A stretch of 64,000 nucleotides of DNA from Pelagibacterales bacterium SAG-MED43 (GCA_014653535.1 JACWEK010000002.1:1-64000); one strand, 5' to 3'; numbered from the stretch's first letter, positions 10,431 to 19,654 are shown. Notes: generated by a model from the letters alone, not told the origin. Numbers and translations: made by a program.

Positions 10431-10733
10431 CTAAAAAACTACTTTAAAACCCTCAAAATCTGGTGGACCTAAATATAAATCTCTATGTTGAGCTGCATTT
10501 TTATGAGCTAGTCTAAAAGCCTCTGATTTGGTCCAATTAATAAAATCTTCCTCAGATTTCCATGTGCTATGAGATGAATATAAAGAATACTTATTGTTAG
10601 TATCACCTTTAATTAAATGAAAATTATTAAATCCCTTAACTCCTTCGAGATGTGTGTCTCTGTTTTTCCAAACATCTTCAAACTCTTTTTCTTTACCTAA
10701 AACAATTTTAAATCTATTCATCGCAATATACAT
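10431..10733 (-). CDS. Antibiotic biosynthesis monooxygenase / IsdG-like ABM domain protein
   Basis: YIAMNRFKIVLGKEKEFEDVWKNRDTHLEGVKGFNNFHLIKG...LYSSHSTWKSEEDFINWTKSEAFRLAH. Confidence 0.82.
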   Translation of the reverse strand: MYIAMNRFKIVLGKEKEFEDVWKNRDTHLEGVKGFNNFHLIKGDTNNKYSLYSSHSTWKSEEDFINWTKSEAFRLAHKNAAQHRDLYLGPPDFEGFKVVF

Positions 10734-10739
10734 ATTTAA

Positions 10740-11450
10740 CTAAGATAATTTTGATCTTCCTCCATCAACAGCTATTATTTGACCAGTAACCCAAGAACTG
10801 TCCTCTGTTAATAAAAACTTTGCTAGAGCAGCAGAGTCTTTACCCTCTCCCAATCTCTTTAAAGGATGTGCTTTTGCAATACCTTCTGCGATTGCAACAT
10901 TCTTTAACATTGGTTCAGCAATTTTAGATTTTGTTAAGCTAGGAGCCACACAATTAACTCTAATATTTGGAGCAAATTCAGCAGCAAGAGAAACAGTTAG
11001 ACCTTCAACAGCTGCTTTTGTAGATGCTATTATTGCATGATTAGTAAATCCTCTTTGAGCAGCAACGGTTGAAAACATAACAATTGATCCTTTATTTTTC
11101 TTTAAACTTTCTTGATATCCTTTAATTGCTTCAACTGCTGAATAAAGATTTAATTTCATACATTTTTGAAAATCTTGTTCCTGAACCATTCTTAAAGGTT
11201 TTAAATCAATTGAACCTACACAATATGCAAGACCTTTAATTTCAGAAATATCTGATTTAACCTTTTCTATAAAACCATCCTCTAAAACATCAGCAACTGT
11301 ATGAGAACAACCAAGTTTATCAACAATTGGACTAAGTTCACTTTCATTTCTCGCAACTAAATGAATATCTAGCTGAGAGTTTTTTAATTGTTCAGCCAAA
11401 CTAGATCCAATAGAACCTGTCGCACCAAAGATTAGATATTTTTCTGACAT
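10740..11450 (-). CDS. SDR family NAD(P)-dependent oxidoreductase
   Basis: YLIFGATGSIGSSLAEQL; STVAAQRGFTNHAIIASTKAAVEG; GQIIAVDGG. The catalytic YxxxK position reads HAIIASTKAA, i.e. the usual Tyr is not apparent. Confidence 0.88.
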   Translation of the reverse strand: MSEKYLIFGATGSIGSSLAEQLKNSQLDIHLVARNESELSPIVDKLGCSHTVADVLEDGFIEKVKSDISEIKGLAYCVGSIDLKPLRMVQEQDFQKCMKLNLYSAVEAIKGYQESLKKNKGSIVMFSTVAAQRGFTNHAIIASTKAAVEGLTVSLAAEFAPNIRVNCVAPSLTKSKIAEPMLKNVAIAEGIAKAHPLKRLGEGKDSAALAKFLLTEDSSWVTGQIIAVDGGRSKLS

Positions 11451-11477
11451 AAAATTTTTTATTAGTTATATTTATAT

Positions 11478-12968
11478 ATGAAATTATTTTTTATACTTGG
11501 TAATCAATTATTTCCATTAAAATACATAGACCGCTTCAAAAAAGACCATTTATTCTTTATGGCAGAAGATAACGGTTTATGCACTTATGAAAAACATCAT
11601 AAGCAAAAAATACTACTATTCTTATCTTCTATGCGGTCTTATGCAGATAAGCTCAAAAAGAATAAATTTAAGTTAGATTATACAAAAATTGAAGATAAAG
11701 AATTTAAAGATGATTATCTTAAAAAATTAAAAAAAATTATTGATTTTAAAAAAATTAAGGAGATTTCCAGTTTTGAAATTGAAGATAAATTTTTTGAAAA
11801 AAAGATTACTCAATTCTTAAAAAAAGAAAAAATTAATTGGAGTGTTGTTCAAACTCCTATGTTTTTAAATTCAAGGGATGAATTTAAAAATTACTTAGGA
11901 AAATCAAAAAAACCTTTTATGGCGACATTTTATAAAGAAGTTCGAAAAAAATCAGGAATATTGATGGGTGCGGATGGTAATCCAATTGGAGGAAAATGGA
12001 GTTATGATGATGATAATAGAAATAAATTGCCTAAAGATATTTTGATACCAAAATTTCCCAAAATTAAAGAAACTAATCATACAAAAAAATTAAAGCCTAT
12101 CGTTGAAAAATTTTTTAAAGATCATCCAGGTAACACAGAGAACTTTTGGTTAGCAACAGAATTTGATGACATAGTCAAACTCCTAAATTTTTTTATAAAA
12201 GAAAAATCAAATTTGTTTGGTGATTATGAAGATGCAGTAAATCAAAAAGACAACATTTTGTTTCACAGTGCTTTAAGCCCCTACATTAATCTAGGATTAA
12301 TAACTCCTGAGTTAATTATTCAAAAAGTTTTAGATTTTCATAAAAAAAATAAAATAAGAATGAATTCGTTGGAAGGTTATATCCGCCAAATAATTGGTTG
12401 GAGAGAATTTATGAGAGGTATTTATCAAAGTTATTCAGAGGAAATGGAAACTAGAAATTTCTTTAAACAAAATAGAAAAATGAAAAATTCTTGGTATGAA
12501 GGAACTACTGGTCTTCCACCATTAGATTATGCTGTTAAAAACGCAGTTAATTATGGATGGTCTCATCATATTGAAAGGCTAATGATTTTGTCCAACATAA
12601 TGAACCTTTGTGAGATTAAGCCAACAATTGTCTATAAATGGTTTATGGAAATGTTTGTAGATTCATCTGATTGGGTAATGGTTCCAAATGTTTATGGAAT
12701 GGGATTATTTAGTGATGGAGGTATTTTTGCAACTAAACCATATATTTGTGGATCAGCTTATTTTATGAAAATGATGGATTTTAAAAAAGGAGACTGGTGC
12801 AATACAATGGATGGATTATATTGGAGATTTATAGATCGGAATAGAAAATTTTTTTTAACAAATCCAAGACTATCAATGATGGTGAGAATTTTTGATAAAA
12901 TGAAAACGGATAGAAAAAAATTAATTTTATCTGAGGCTGATAAATTTATTAAACAAAATACAATTTAA
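11478..12968 (+). CDS. Cryptochrome/photolyase family protein, deoxyribodipyrimidine photolyase-related (DPRP) type
   Basis: [116 protein letters not shown]. Confidence 0.92.
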   Translation: MKLFFILGNQLFPLKYIDRFKKDHLFFMAEDNGLCTYEKHHKQKILLFLSSMRSYADKLKKNKFKLDYTKIEDKEFKDDYLKKLKKIIDFKKIKEISSFEIEDKFFEKKITQFLKKEKINWSVVQTPMFLNSRDEFKNYLGKSKKPFMATFYKEVRKKSGILMGADGNPIGGKWSYDDDNRNKLPKDILIPKFPKIKETNHTKKLKPIVEKFFKDHPGNTENFWLATEFDDIVKLLNFFIKEKSNLFGDYEDAVNQKDNILFHSALSPYINLGLITPELIIQKVLDFHKKNKIRMNSLEGYIRQIIGWREFMRGIYQSYSEEMETRNFFKQNRKMKNSWYEGTTGLPPLDYAVKNAVNYGWSHHIERLMILSNIMNLCEIKPTIVYKWFMEMFVDSSDWVMVPNVYGMGLFSDGGIFATKPYICGSAYFMKMMDFKKGDWCNTMDGLYWRFIDRNRKFFLTNPRLSMMVRIFDKMKTDRKKLILSEADKFIKQNTI

Positions 12969-13099
12969 TGAGAAAAGAAAATTTACCATCTAAAACCTGT
13001 CCAGTTTGTAAAAGGCCTTTTACTTGGAGAAAAAAATGGAAGTTAAATTGGGAAAAAGTTAAATATTGCTCAAATAAATGTTCAAGTAAGAAATATTAG
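12968..13099 (+). CDS. DUF2256 domain-containing small zinc-ribbon-like protein (43 aa)
   Basis: Manual translation [43 protein letters not shown]; start overlaps the photolyase stop codon; CxxC...CxxxC. Not in ORF track (too short). Confidence 0.85.
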   Translation: MRKENLPSKTCPVCKRPFTWRKKWKLNWEKVKYCSNKCSSKKY

Positions 13100-13203
13100 A
13101 GTCGAGATGGTGCATTAGAAAAATTTAATCAGTCAGCCAAAAAAAACATGCAAGATATGAATAATTATTCAAAAATTTTATATAATAGTTTTAAAAAACT
13201 CCT

Positions 13204-13341
13204 ATGAGTAAAAAAAGAAAAAAATTAAAAAAGAAAAATCTAATGGCAAAATTATTAAGCTCACCAATGTTAAGAAATAAAATAGTAAAAAATAAGAAAA
13301 AAATTTATAATAGAAAAAAGTTAAAATTAGAAAATGAATAA
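13204..13341 (+). CDS. Small highly basic protein (45 aa), unknown function
   Basis: Manual translation MSKKRKKLKKKNLMAKLLSSPMLRNKIVKNKKKIYNRKKLKLENE*; ATGA junction with an in-frame TGA and an 8-bp overlap with the next ORF. Not in ORF track. Confidence 0.55.
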   Translation: MSKKRKKLKKKNLMAKLLSSPMLRNKIVKNKKKIYNRKKLKLENE

Positions 13342-13555
13342 TAAAATTTTTGAATGGGCAGGGGTTATTACTGCAATCTTATATTCATTATTTGTAGCGA
13401 TGAATATTGGTATAGAGTTTTTTGGTTTTTGCTTATTACTTATATCTGCAATCTTAATTGGAATTTGGGCATATAGGGATGGTCATAGAGGAATATTATT
13501 TTTACAATTTTTTTATGCCACAGCTGGAATTATCGGAATGTTTAGGTGGTTTTAA
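13334..13555 (+). CDS. Small membrane protein (73 aa), unknown function
   Basis: Two or three TM segments: EWAGVITAILYSLFVAMNIGIEFFGFCLLLISAILIGIWAYRDGHRGILFLQFFYATAGIIGMFRWF. Confidence 0.65.
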   Translation: MNNKIFEWAGVITAILYSLFVAMNIGIEFFGFCLLLISAILIGIWAYRDGHRGILFLQFFYATAGIIGMFRWF

Positions 13556-13563
13556 TTTGATAT

Positions 13564-14706
13564 TTAATTAAAAGTTGAAATTATTTTAGGAATATAATTC
13601 TTAAAATTAAAAAAACCTTTGTTACAATATTGCCAAGAATATTGATCAAGTGTTCTATATAAAAAATCTAATTTTATATTATTAGAATTTAAATAATCTA
13701 AGTTTTCACCAACAGTCGGATATAATCCAATTATCTGTTCATTTATATTATTAATTTCACTTATATCTAAGAGCTCATAATCGATAGAGTTATTTTTTAA
13801 TCTTTGCTCCTGATCACTAATAAGTAGAGATTTAAATTTTACTACTTTTTCACTTAATTTAATGGACCTATTTTCATTTTTATTTGAAATTATATAAATT
13901 TTTTTAAATTTATTATTCTGAAAATCAGAGGTTTCAAAGGAAAGATTGTTTTCAAAAATTAATAGATTTTTATCTTCAATATTTTGCGGATTATCAAAAT
14001 CTTTTTTTACTATTGAGTAAGTTTTTTCAGATACTTTTGAAGGAGCATTTTCATTTAATTTGATATTATTAAATCGATTATTGGTAAATTTTTTAATATT
14101 CCATTCACTTGCTAAATAATGTTTTCCCTGTGTTTGAACTCCTGCAACCCATCTCCAACCAAGAGTATTTGATGCAGCATCCCCATCGTAAAGATGTTGC
14201 ATAAAAAATTCTGCACCTAATTGCCAAGGTAGTTGAAAAGTAAAAATCCAAATACTAGCAAACCACATTCTTGTGTGGTTATGTAAATAATTGTTTTCCT
14301 TTAGTTCATTTACCCATGAATTAAAGCATTCAATATTTGTTTTACCTTCTATTGTATTTAGATAATTCTTATTATTTCTAAATTCTTTCCTGATTTTACT
14401 TAATTCGATCAAATAATCGGACCAAACATTTGGTCTTAATTCTAACCAACCCTTCCAATATGTTCTCCATAAAACTTCTTGAATAAATTTTTCACTTTTT
14501 GAAAAAGAAAATTTAGATAAAGATTTTTTAATTATCTCTTGTTCATTAATTATTCCATGAGTTATATAAGGAGATAAACAAGAAACATTTGATCTTTTTT
14601 CTGGTCCAAAATCAAAATTCCTTAATTTTGAATATTCGTAGAGATTTTTTTCAATAAACTCGTTTAATTTTTCAATGGCTTTTACCTTTGAACTTTCAAA
14701 TTTCAT
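13564..14706 (-). CDS. Photolyase/cryptochrome-like FAD-binding domain protein, apparently domain-permuted
   Basis: N-terminal half: LSPYITHGIINEQEI, FIQEVLWRTYWKGWLELRP, NNYLHNHTRMWFASIWIF, FFMQHLYDGDAASNTLGWRWVAGVQTQGKHYLAS (photolyase FAD domain). C-terminal half: LLIFENNLSFE..., EQRLKNNSIDYELLD..., FFNFKNYIPKI (resembles a photolyase antenna domain). Confidence 0.85.
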   Translation of the reverse strand: MKFESSKVKAIEKLNEFIEKNLYEYSKLRNFDFGPEKRSNVSCLSPYITHGIINEQEIIKKSLSKFSFSKSEKFIQEVLWRTYWKGWLELRPNVWSDYLIELSKIRKEFRNNKNYLNTIEGKTNIECFNSWVNELKENNYLHNHTRMWFASIWIFTFQLPWQLGAEFFMQHLYDGDAASNTLGWRWVAGVQTQGKHYLASEWNIKKFTNNRFNNIKLNENAPSKVSEKTYSIVKKDFDNPQNIEDKNLLIFENNLSFETSDFQNNKFKKIYIISNKNENRSIKLSEKVVKFKSLLISDQEQRLKNNSIDYELLDISEINNINEQIIGLYPTVGENLDYLNSNNIKLDFLYRTLDQYSWQYCNKGFFNFKNYIPKIISTFN

Positions 14707-14712
14707 AGTGAT

Positions 14713-15900
14713 TTATGATCGTAATTTTTTTTTGTGATATTTAATAAATCTTTCAACATTTGATTTATTGAAAGTTTTATTTTCTTCAAATGAAACTTTT
14801 TTCATGGAGTAAGCCGAACTATTTGTTTGTCTAGACTCAATTATTATATTTCCTTTATAAAGTTTAAGTTTCACCGATCCATTAACTTTGTTTTTTTTGA
14901 GGTCTACAATTTTTTGAAGTTTAAATCTTTCTTTAGAATACCAATAACCGTTATAAATCAGTTCAGCATATCTAGGCATAATCTTATCTTTTTTATGCAT
15001 TGTTTCTTTATCTAAAGTTACAGACTCAATTGCTCTGTGTGCATGAATTAATAAAGTTCCACCTGGTGTTTCGTACACACCCCTGGACTTTATTCCAATA
15101 AATCTATTTTCAACTAAATCAACTCTTCCTATTCCATTTTTTCCAGCAACCTTATTAAGTTTTTCTAATAGTTTTGAAGGAGACATTTTTTTCCCATCGA
15201 TTGCAACTGGGTCTCCTTTTTTAAAATTAATCCTAATAAATGAGGGTTTGTTTGGGGCTTTCTCAGGACATTTAGTTCTTTGGTAAATTAACTCAGGAGC
15301 TGAATTTTTAGGGTTCTCTAAAACTTTACCTTCTGTTGAAGTATGAAATAAATTATCGTCTATTGAAAAAGGTGGAGCCCCCTTTTTATCCTTAGGAATT
15401 TCTATTCTATACTTTTTTGCATAATTTATTAAATCAGTTCTAGATTTTAATTTCCAAATTCTCCAAGGGGCTATAACTTTTATTTTAGGTCCAAAATAAT
15501 GATAACCTAACTCAAATCTAATCTGGTCATTTCCTTTACCAGTTGCACCGTGAGAAACAGCAAATGCTTTAAATTTTTTTGCAACTCTAATTTGATCTTT
15601 TGCTATTAGCGGTCTTGCAATTGATGTTCCTAATAAATATACACCTTCATAAATAGCATGCCCACGTATCATTGGAAAAATATAATCTTTAACAAAAATA
15701 TTTTTTAGATCTTTAATAATAATTTTTTTGACACCAAACTTTTTGGCATTAGAAATAATTTTTTTTTTATTTATTTTCTGGCCAATGTCAGCAGTATAAC
15801 AAATAACTTCAGCATTATAATTCTCTTGAAGCCACTTCAAAATTATAGATGTGTCCAAGCCTCCAGAGTAAGCTAGAACAATTTTTTTTTTCAATTTCAT
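14713..15900 (-). CDS. argG: Argininosuccinate synthase
   Basis: KIVLAYSGGLDTSIILKWLQENY; AVSHGATGKGNDQIRFELG; GIKSRGVYETPGGTLL. Confidence 0.98.
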   Translation of the reverse strand: MKLKKKIVLAYSGGLDTSIILKWLQENYNAEVICYTADIGQKINKKKIISNAKKFGVKKIIIKDLKNIFVKDYIFPMIRGHAIYEGVYLLGTSIARPLIAKDQIRVAKKFKAFAVSHGATGKGNDQIRFELGYHYFGPKIKVIAPWRIWKLKSRTDLINYAKKYRIEIPKDKKGAPPFSIDDNLFHTSTEGKVLENPKNSAPELIYQRTKCPEKAPNKPSFIRINFKKGDPVAIDGKKMSPSKLLEKLNKVAGKNGIGRVDLVENRFIGIKSRGVYETPGGTLLIHAHRAIESVTLDKETMHKKDKIMPRYAELIYNGYWYSKERFKLQKIVDLKKNKVNGSVKLKLYKGNIIIESRQTNSSAYSMKKVSFEENKTFNKSNVERFIKYHKKKLRS

Positions 15901-15903
15901 TAA

Positions 15904-16416
15904 TTAACTGCAAGCTTTTTTTGCAGCATTATAAGCTTTAGTAAAACCTAATAGTGAATAATGGTCAATTGTTTGTGAACCTTTTTGATTATATCCAGTG
16001 ATCATAATTCTTGAACCTTTTTTCATAAGTTTAACCATCTTTTTTTCAATCTTGTTATCAGCTATCCAAGCAAAGCCTTGCTGAATAATATCAAATTTTA
16101 TCTTATTTTTTCCAGATGTTGCTGTAACAGAGTTTTTTTTGTTAAACTCATAGCCGGGACTAGCACTTATTTCGTCTACAATTTTTTCATTTGGTCTAAA
16201 AGTTACAAATAATTTTGAGTCTCTTTTATTTGATTTGGGTGCCTGTAATACAGGAGAAGATTGTGCAAAGCAAACCGTACCACTTGGTTCAACCAAAACC
16301 ATAGTTTGCCAATCTTTATATTTTCCAATTTCCTTTAAATCCTCTGCCTTTAATGGTGACAAGCTGAATAAAAAAATTATTGAAAAACAAATGGAATATT
16401 TTTTAATTATGGACAT
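15904..16416 (-). CDS. Invasion-associated locus B (IalB)-like periplasmic protein
   Basis: Signal peptide; KDWQTMVLVEPSGTVCFAQSSPV; AWIADNKIEKKMVKLMKKGSRIMITGYNQKGSQTIDHYSLLGFTKAYNAAKKAC. Confidence 0.75.
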   Translation of the reverse strand: MSIIKKYSICFSIIFLFSLSPLKAEDLKEIGKYKDWQTMVLVEPSGTVCFAQSSPVLQAPKSNKRDSKLFVTFRPNEKIVDEISASPGYEFNKKNSVTATSGKNKIKFDIIQQGFAWIADNKIEKKMVKLMKKGSRIMITGYNQKGSQTIDHYSLLGFTKAYNAAKKACS

Positions 16417-17444
16417 GGATTTGGGTAAATTTTTTGAACTTCATTAATTTCATTAATAACATCATCAGTTAAATTTATATTTACACTTTCTATGTTAGTT
16501 TTCAACTGATCCATTGTTGTGGCGCCAATAATCACACTTGTCACAAAAGGCTGAATTTCTAAAAACTTTAAAGACATTTGAGCTAAATCTAACTTATTTT
16601 TTTTTGCTATTTTATAATAAGATTCTATTACTTTGTCGGTGTTAGGCTTGTTGTACCTGGTCCAAAAATCTTTATGAAGTTCAATTCTAGATCCTTTTGG
16701 CAGTTGATTATTCATGTATTTTCCTGAGAGATATCCACAAGCTAAAGGAGAATAAGCTAACAAACCTGCTTGTTCTCTAACTGATATTTCTGCAAGACCA
16801 ACTTCATAAGTTCTATTTAATAAGTTGTAAGGATTTTGAACAGATAGCATTCTAGGAAGATTCTTATTTTTAGATAATTCTAAAAACTTTGATAATCCCC
16901 ATGGAGTTTCATTTGAAAGACCTATATATCTAATTTTTCCTTGATCTATAAATTTTTTTAAATCAGCCAATATATCTTCAAATCGAGTCCACTCATTACT
17001 GTCTTCATGCTCATAACCTAATTTTCCAAAAAAATTTGTTTTTCTTTCTGGCCAGTGTAATTGGTATAGGTCGATATAATTTGTCTTTAATCTTTTTAAA
17101 CTGCCCTCTAAGGCCTCAGTTATGTTTTTTGTACCAAATTGATTTCCACCACCTCTCACGTATTCCCTCATGGGTCCACAAACTTTTGAGGCTAAAATTA
17201 CTTTGTCTCTTTTTTTTGTTTTTTCAAACCAGTTTCCTATGATCTTTTCAGTATCCCCAAATGTTTCCTGTTTTGGAGGAATAGAATAAATCTCAGCAGT
17301 ATCCCAAAAATTTACTCCTTGATCTAAAGCATAATCCATTTGTTGAAAACCTTCCTCTTGAGTGTTTTGTTCACCCCATGTCATTGTACCGAGACAAATT
17401 GTGCTTACATCTAGGTCAGTATTTCCTAATTTTTTGTAATTCAT
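16407..17444 (-). CDS. Aldo/keto reductase
   Basis: MNYKKLGNTDLDVSTICLGTMTWGEQNTQEE; NFWDTAEIY; YIDLYQLHWPER; IRYIGLSNETPWG. Confidence 0.95.
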   Translation of the reverse strand: MNYKKLGNTDLDVSTICLGTMTWGEQNTQEEGFQQMDYALDQGVNFWDTAEIYSIPPKQETFGDTEKIIGNWFEKTKKRDKVILASKVCGPMREYVRGGGNQFGTKNITEALEGSLKRLKTNYIDLYQLHWPERKTNFFGKLGYEHEDSNEWTRFEDILADLKKFIDQGKIRYIGLSNETPWGLSKFLELSKNKNLPRMLSVQNPYNLLNRTYEVGLAEISVREQAGLLAYSPLACGYLSGKYMNNQLPKGSRIELHKDFWTRYNKPNTDKVIESYYKIAKKNKLDLAQMSLKFLEIQPFVTSVIIGATTMDQLKTNIESVNINLTDDVINEINEVQKIYPNPCP

Positions 17445-17525
17445 TAAGGTTTTGTAGTATTAATTTTTTTGATAATCTTTTAAGGCATCTTGAATAATTA
17501 GTAAAAGACTATATATCTTAACATC

Positions 17526-18287
17526 ATGGAATTTGATAAAAAAGGAATTTTAGGCAGAGCAAAAGCAGCTCAGCAAACAGCAGTGGTTATGGATGAAGGC
17601 TTAAGAGCCTACATGCTAAAAGTATATAACTACATGGCAACAGGAATATTGTTAACTGGTATAGTTGCTCTGGTGACGTTTAAAATGTCAGTAGTTACAA
17701 ATGATGCTGGATCAATTGTAGGACTTACTCAAGTCGGTAATGCAATTTACATGTCTGGATTGAAGTGGTTAGTTATGTTGGCACCTTTAGGAATTGTTTT
17801 TTATATGAGCTTTGGAATTAATAAAATGAGTGCATCGAAAGCTCAAACAACTTTCTGGGTTTTTGCTGGATTAATGGGTTTGTCATTATCTTCTATCCTA
17901 TTAGTTTATACTGGAATGAGCGTTACTAGAGTTTTCTTTATTTGTTCAGCAACTTTTGGAGCGATGAGTATTTATGGTTACACTACCAAAAGAGACTTAA
18001 CTAAGTTAGGTTCATTCTTAATAATGGGATTGATTGGAATTATAATTGCATCTATCGTTAATATTTTCATGAAATCTTCTATGATGTATTTTGTTATATC
18101 AATCTTAGGTGTTTTGATTTTCGTAGGTTTAACAGCTTATGACACTCAAAAAATTAAGAATATGTATGTAACAAGTGACTCTGGTGAAATCATGGGTAAA
18201 AAAGCAGTAATGGGTGCTCTAACACTTTATTTAGACTTCATTAATTTATTTATAATGCTTTTAAGATTATTTGGTCAAAGAAGATAA
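17526..18287 (+). CDS. Bax inhibitor-1/YccA family membrane protein
   Basis: MNFDK-type N-terminus, seven hydrophobic segments, GLTAYDTQKIKNMY, ALTLYLDFINLFIMLLRLFG. Confidence 0.95.
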   Translation: MEFDKKGILGRAKAAQQTAVVMDEGLRAYMLKVYNYMATGILLTGIVALVTFKMSVVTNDAGSIVGLTQVGNAIYMSGLKWLVMLAPLGIVFYMSFGINKMSASKAQTTFWVFAGLMGLSLSSILLVYTGMSVTRVFFICSATFGAMSIYGYTTKRDLTKLGSFLIMGLIGIIIASIVNIFMKSSMMYFVISILGVLIFVGLTAYDTQKIKNMYVTSDSGEIMGKKAVMGALTLYLDFINLFIMLLRLFGQRR

Positions 18288-18295
18288 TAAAAATT

Positions 18296-18634
18296 TTAAA
18301 TTTTTTTCCAGTTAGTATTTTTCAATAGATTTTTTAGTTCAAAAGAATTCTTTAAAATTTTCCCATTTGTATCTGTGATCATATATTTTAAATTTTTGTT
18401 TTTTGGTTTAAAGTTCTTGCATATTTTATATAGAGCATTTTCAGCAGCATTTTTAAAAACACTAAAACTTACTTGTTTACTAGAAATACTTAGCCCATAA
18501 TCTTTCCAAGAACCGTCAGATACCATTTTTGCATATAAATCTAATATTATTTGTAATTCCTCTTTCTCAAAAAAATGTTTCTCTTCAATTTTATTTTGAG
18601 AATTATTTACTATTAATCTTAAATTATTATTCAT
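18296..18634 (-). CDS. DUF2794 domain-containing protein
   Basis: FEKEELQIILDLYAKMVSDGSWKDYGLSISSKQVSFSVFKNAAENALYKICKN. Confidence 0.82.
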   Translation of the reverse strand: MNNNLRLIVNNSQNKIEEKHFFEKEELQIILDLYAKMVSDGSWKDYGLSISSKQVSFSVFKNAAENALYKICKNFKPKNKNLKYMITDTNGKILKNSFELKNLLKNTNWKKI

Positions 18635-19178
18635 TGATTTTATATTTGTTAATTAAACTAATTTGAAAAGCAGTAAAAACTAATGTTATTGGCAACATTC
18701 CCCATACTTTAAAGTTTACCCAAAATTCCTCTGTTTGTGTCCTCCAAATAAATTCATTTAATAAAGCAAGACTAAGAAAAAAATACATCCACCTTTTATT
18801 AAGAATTTCCCAACCAACATCATTTAAGGGTATCGATTTACCCATGATTTTTTTAAGAATTGGCTCTTTTGTGAAGTATTTTCCAAAATACAATACAATA
18901 GCAAACATAATATTTATAATAGTTGGTTTTACATAAATAAATATTGGATCATTAAAATAAATGGTAAGCCCTCCAAAAAAAGTAATTAAAATTCCACTTA
19001 CCAAAGGCATTGGGGGTATTTTTTTTTCAAATAACCAAACAATGATTAGTGCAACTATTGTCGCAACTATGAGGGGAGGAATTGCTATAGATAAATTTTT
19101 ATCATTATTATAATAATAGAAAAAAAATATCGCTAAAGGTCCAAAATCTGTGATAAATTTTAAAAAAGATTTGTTCAC
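18627..19178 (-). CDS. Inner membrane septation protein A (YciB/IspZ family)
   Basis: FITDFGPLAIFFFYYYN; GGLTIYFNDPIFIYVKPTIINIMFA; LNKRWMYFFLSLALLNEFIWRTQTEEFWVNFKVWGMLPIT. Confidence 0.92.
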   Translation of the reverse strand: MNKSFLKFITDFGPLAIFFFYYYNNDKNLSIAIPPLIVATIVALIIVWLFEKKIPPMPLVSGILITFFGGLTIYFNDPIFIYVKPTIINIMFAIVLYFGKYFTKEPILKKIMGKSIPLNDVGWEILNKRWMYFFLSLALLNEFIWRTQTEEFWVNFKVWGMLPITLVFTAFQISLINKYKINE

Positions 19179-19267
19179 TTAAAAGATATTAACATAATTA
19201 ACGGTTTGATAAAAACTTTATATTTTTTCCTATTGATTTTTAATTTTAAATCTCCATATTCAACTTA

Positions 19268-19588
19268 ATGGCAATACAAAAAGCAAAGTTTTCAATTGGA
19301 GATATTGTAAAACACAAGCACTTCGAATTTAGAGGAGTTATTTATGATGTTGATTTTGAATTTAATAATTCTGAAGAATGGTATCAATCTATTCCAAAAA
19401 ATGTAAGACCTAGAAAAGATCAACCATTTTACCACTTGCTGGCAGAAAATGATGAAATTACATATGAGGCATATGTCTCAGAGCAAAATCTTCTTATTGA
19501 TGATTCTGACGAGCCAATTAAACATCCTTTAATTGAGGAAATCTTCTCCGGTAAAAGAGGATCCAGTTATTTTAAGCCCTCTAATTAA
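19268..19588 (+). CDS. hspQ: Heat shock protein HspQ
   Basis: AKFSIGDIVKHKHFEFRGVIYDVDFEFNNSEEWYQSIPKNVRPRKDQPFYHLLAEN. Confidence 0.93.
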   Translation: MAIQKAKFSIGDIVKHKHFEFRGVIYDVDFEFNNSEEWYQSIPKNVRPRKDQPFYHLLAENDEITYEAYVSEQNLLIDDSDEPIKHPLIEEIFSGKRGSSYFKPSN

Positions 19589-19654
19589 AACAATCATCAT
19601 TTAAACACATTTAGTTCAAATCTTCGACATAGAGAATTGTTAATAATTTAACAT

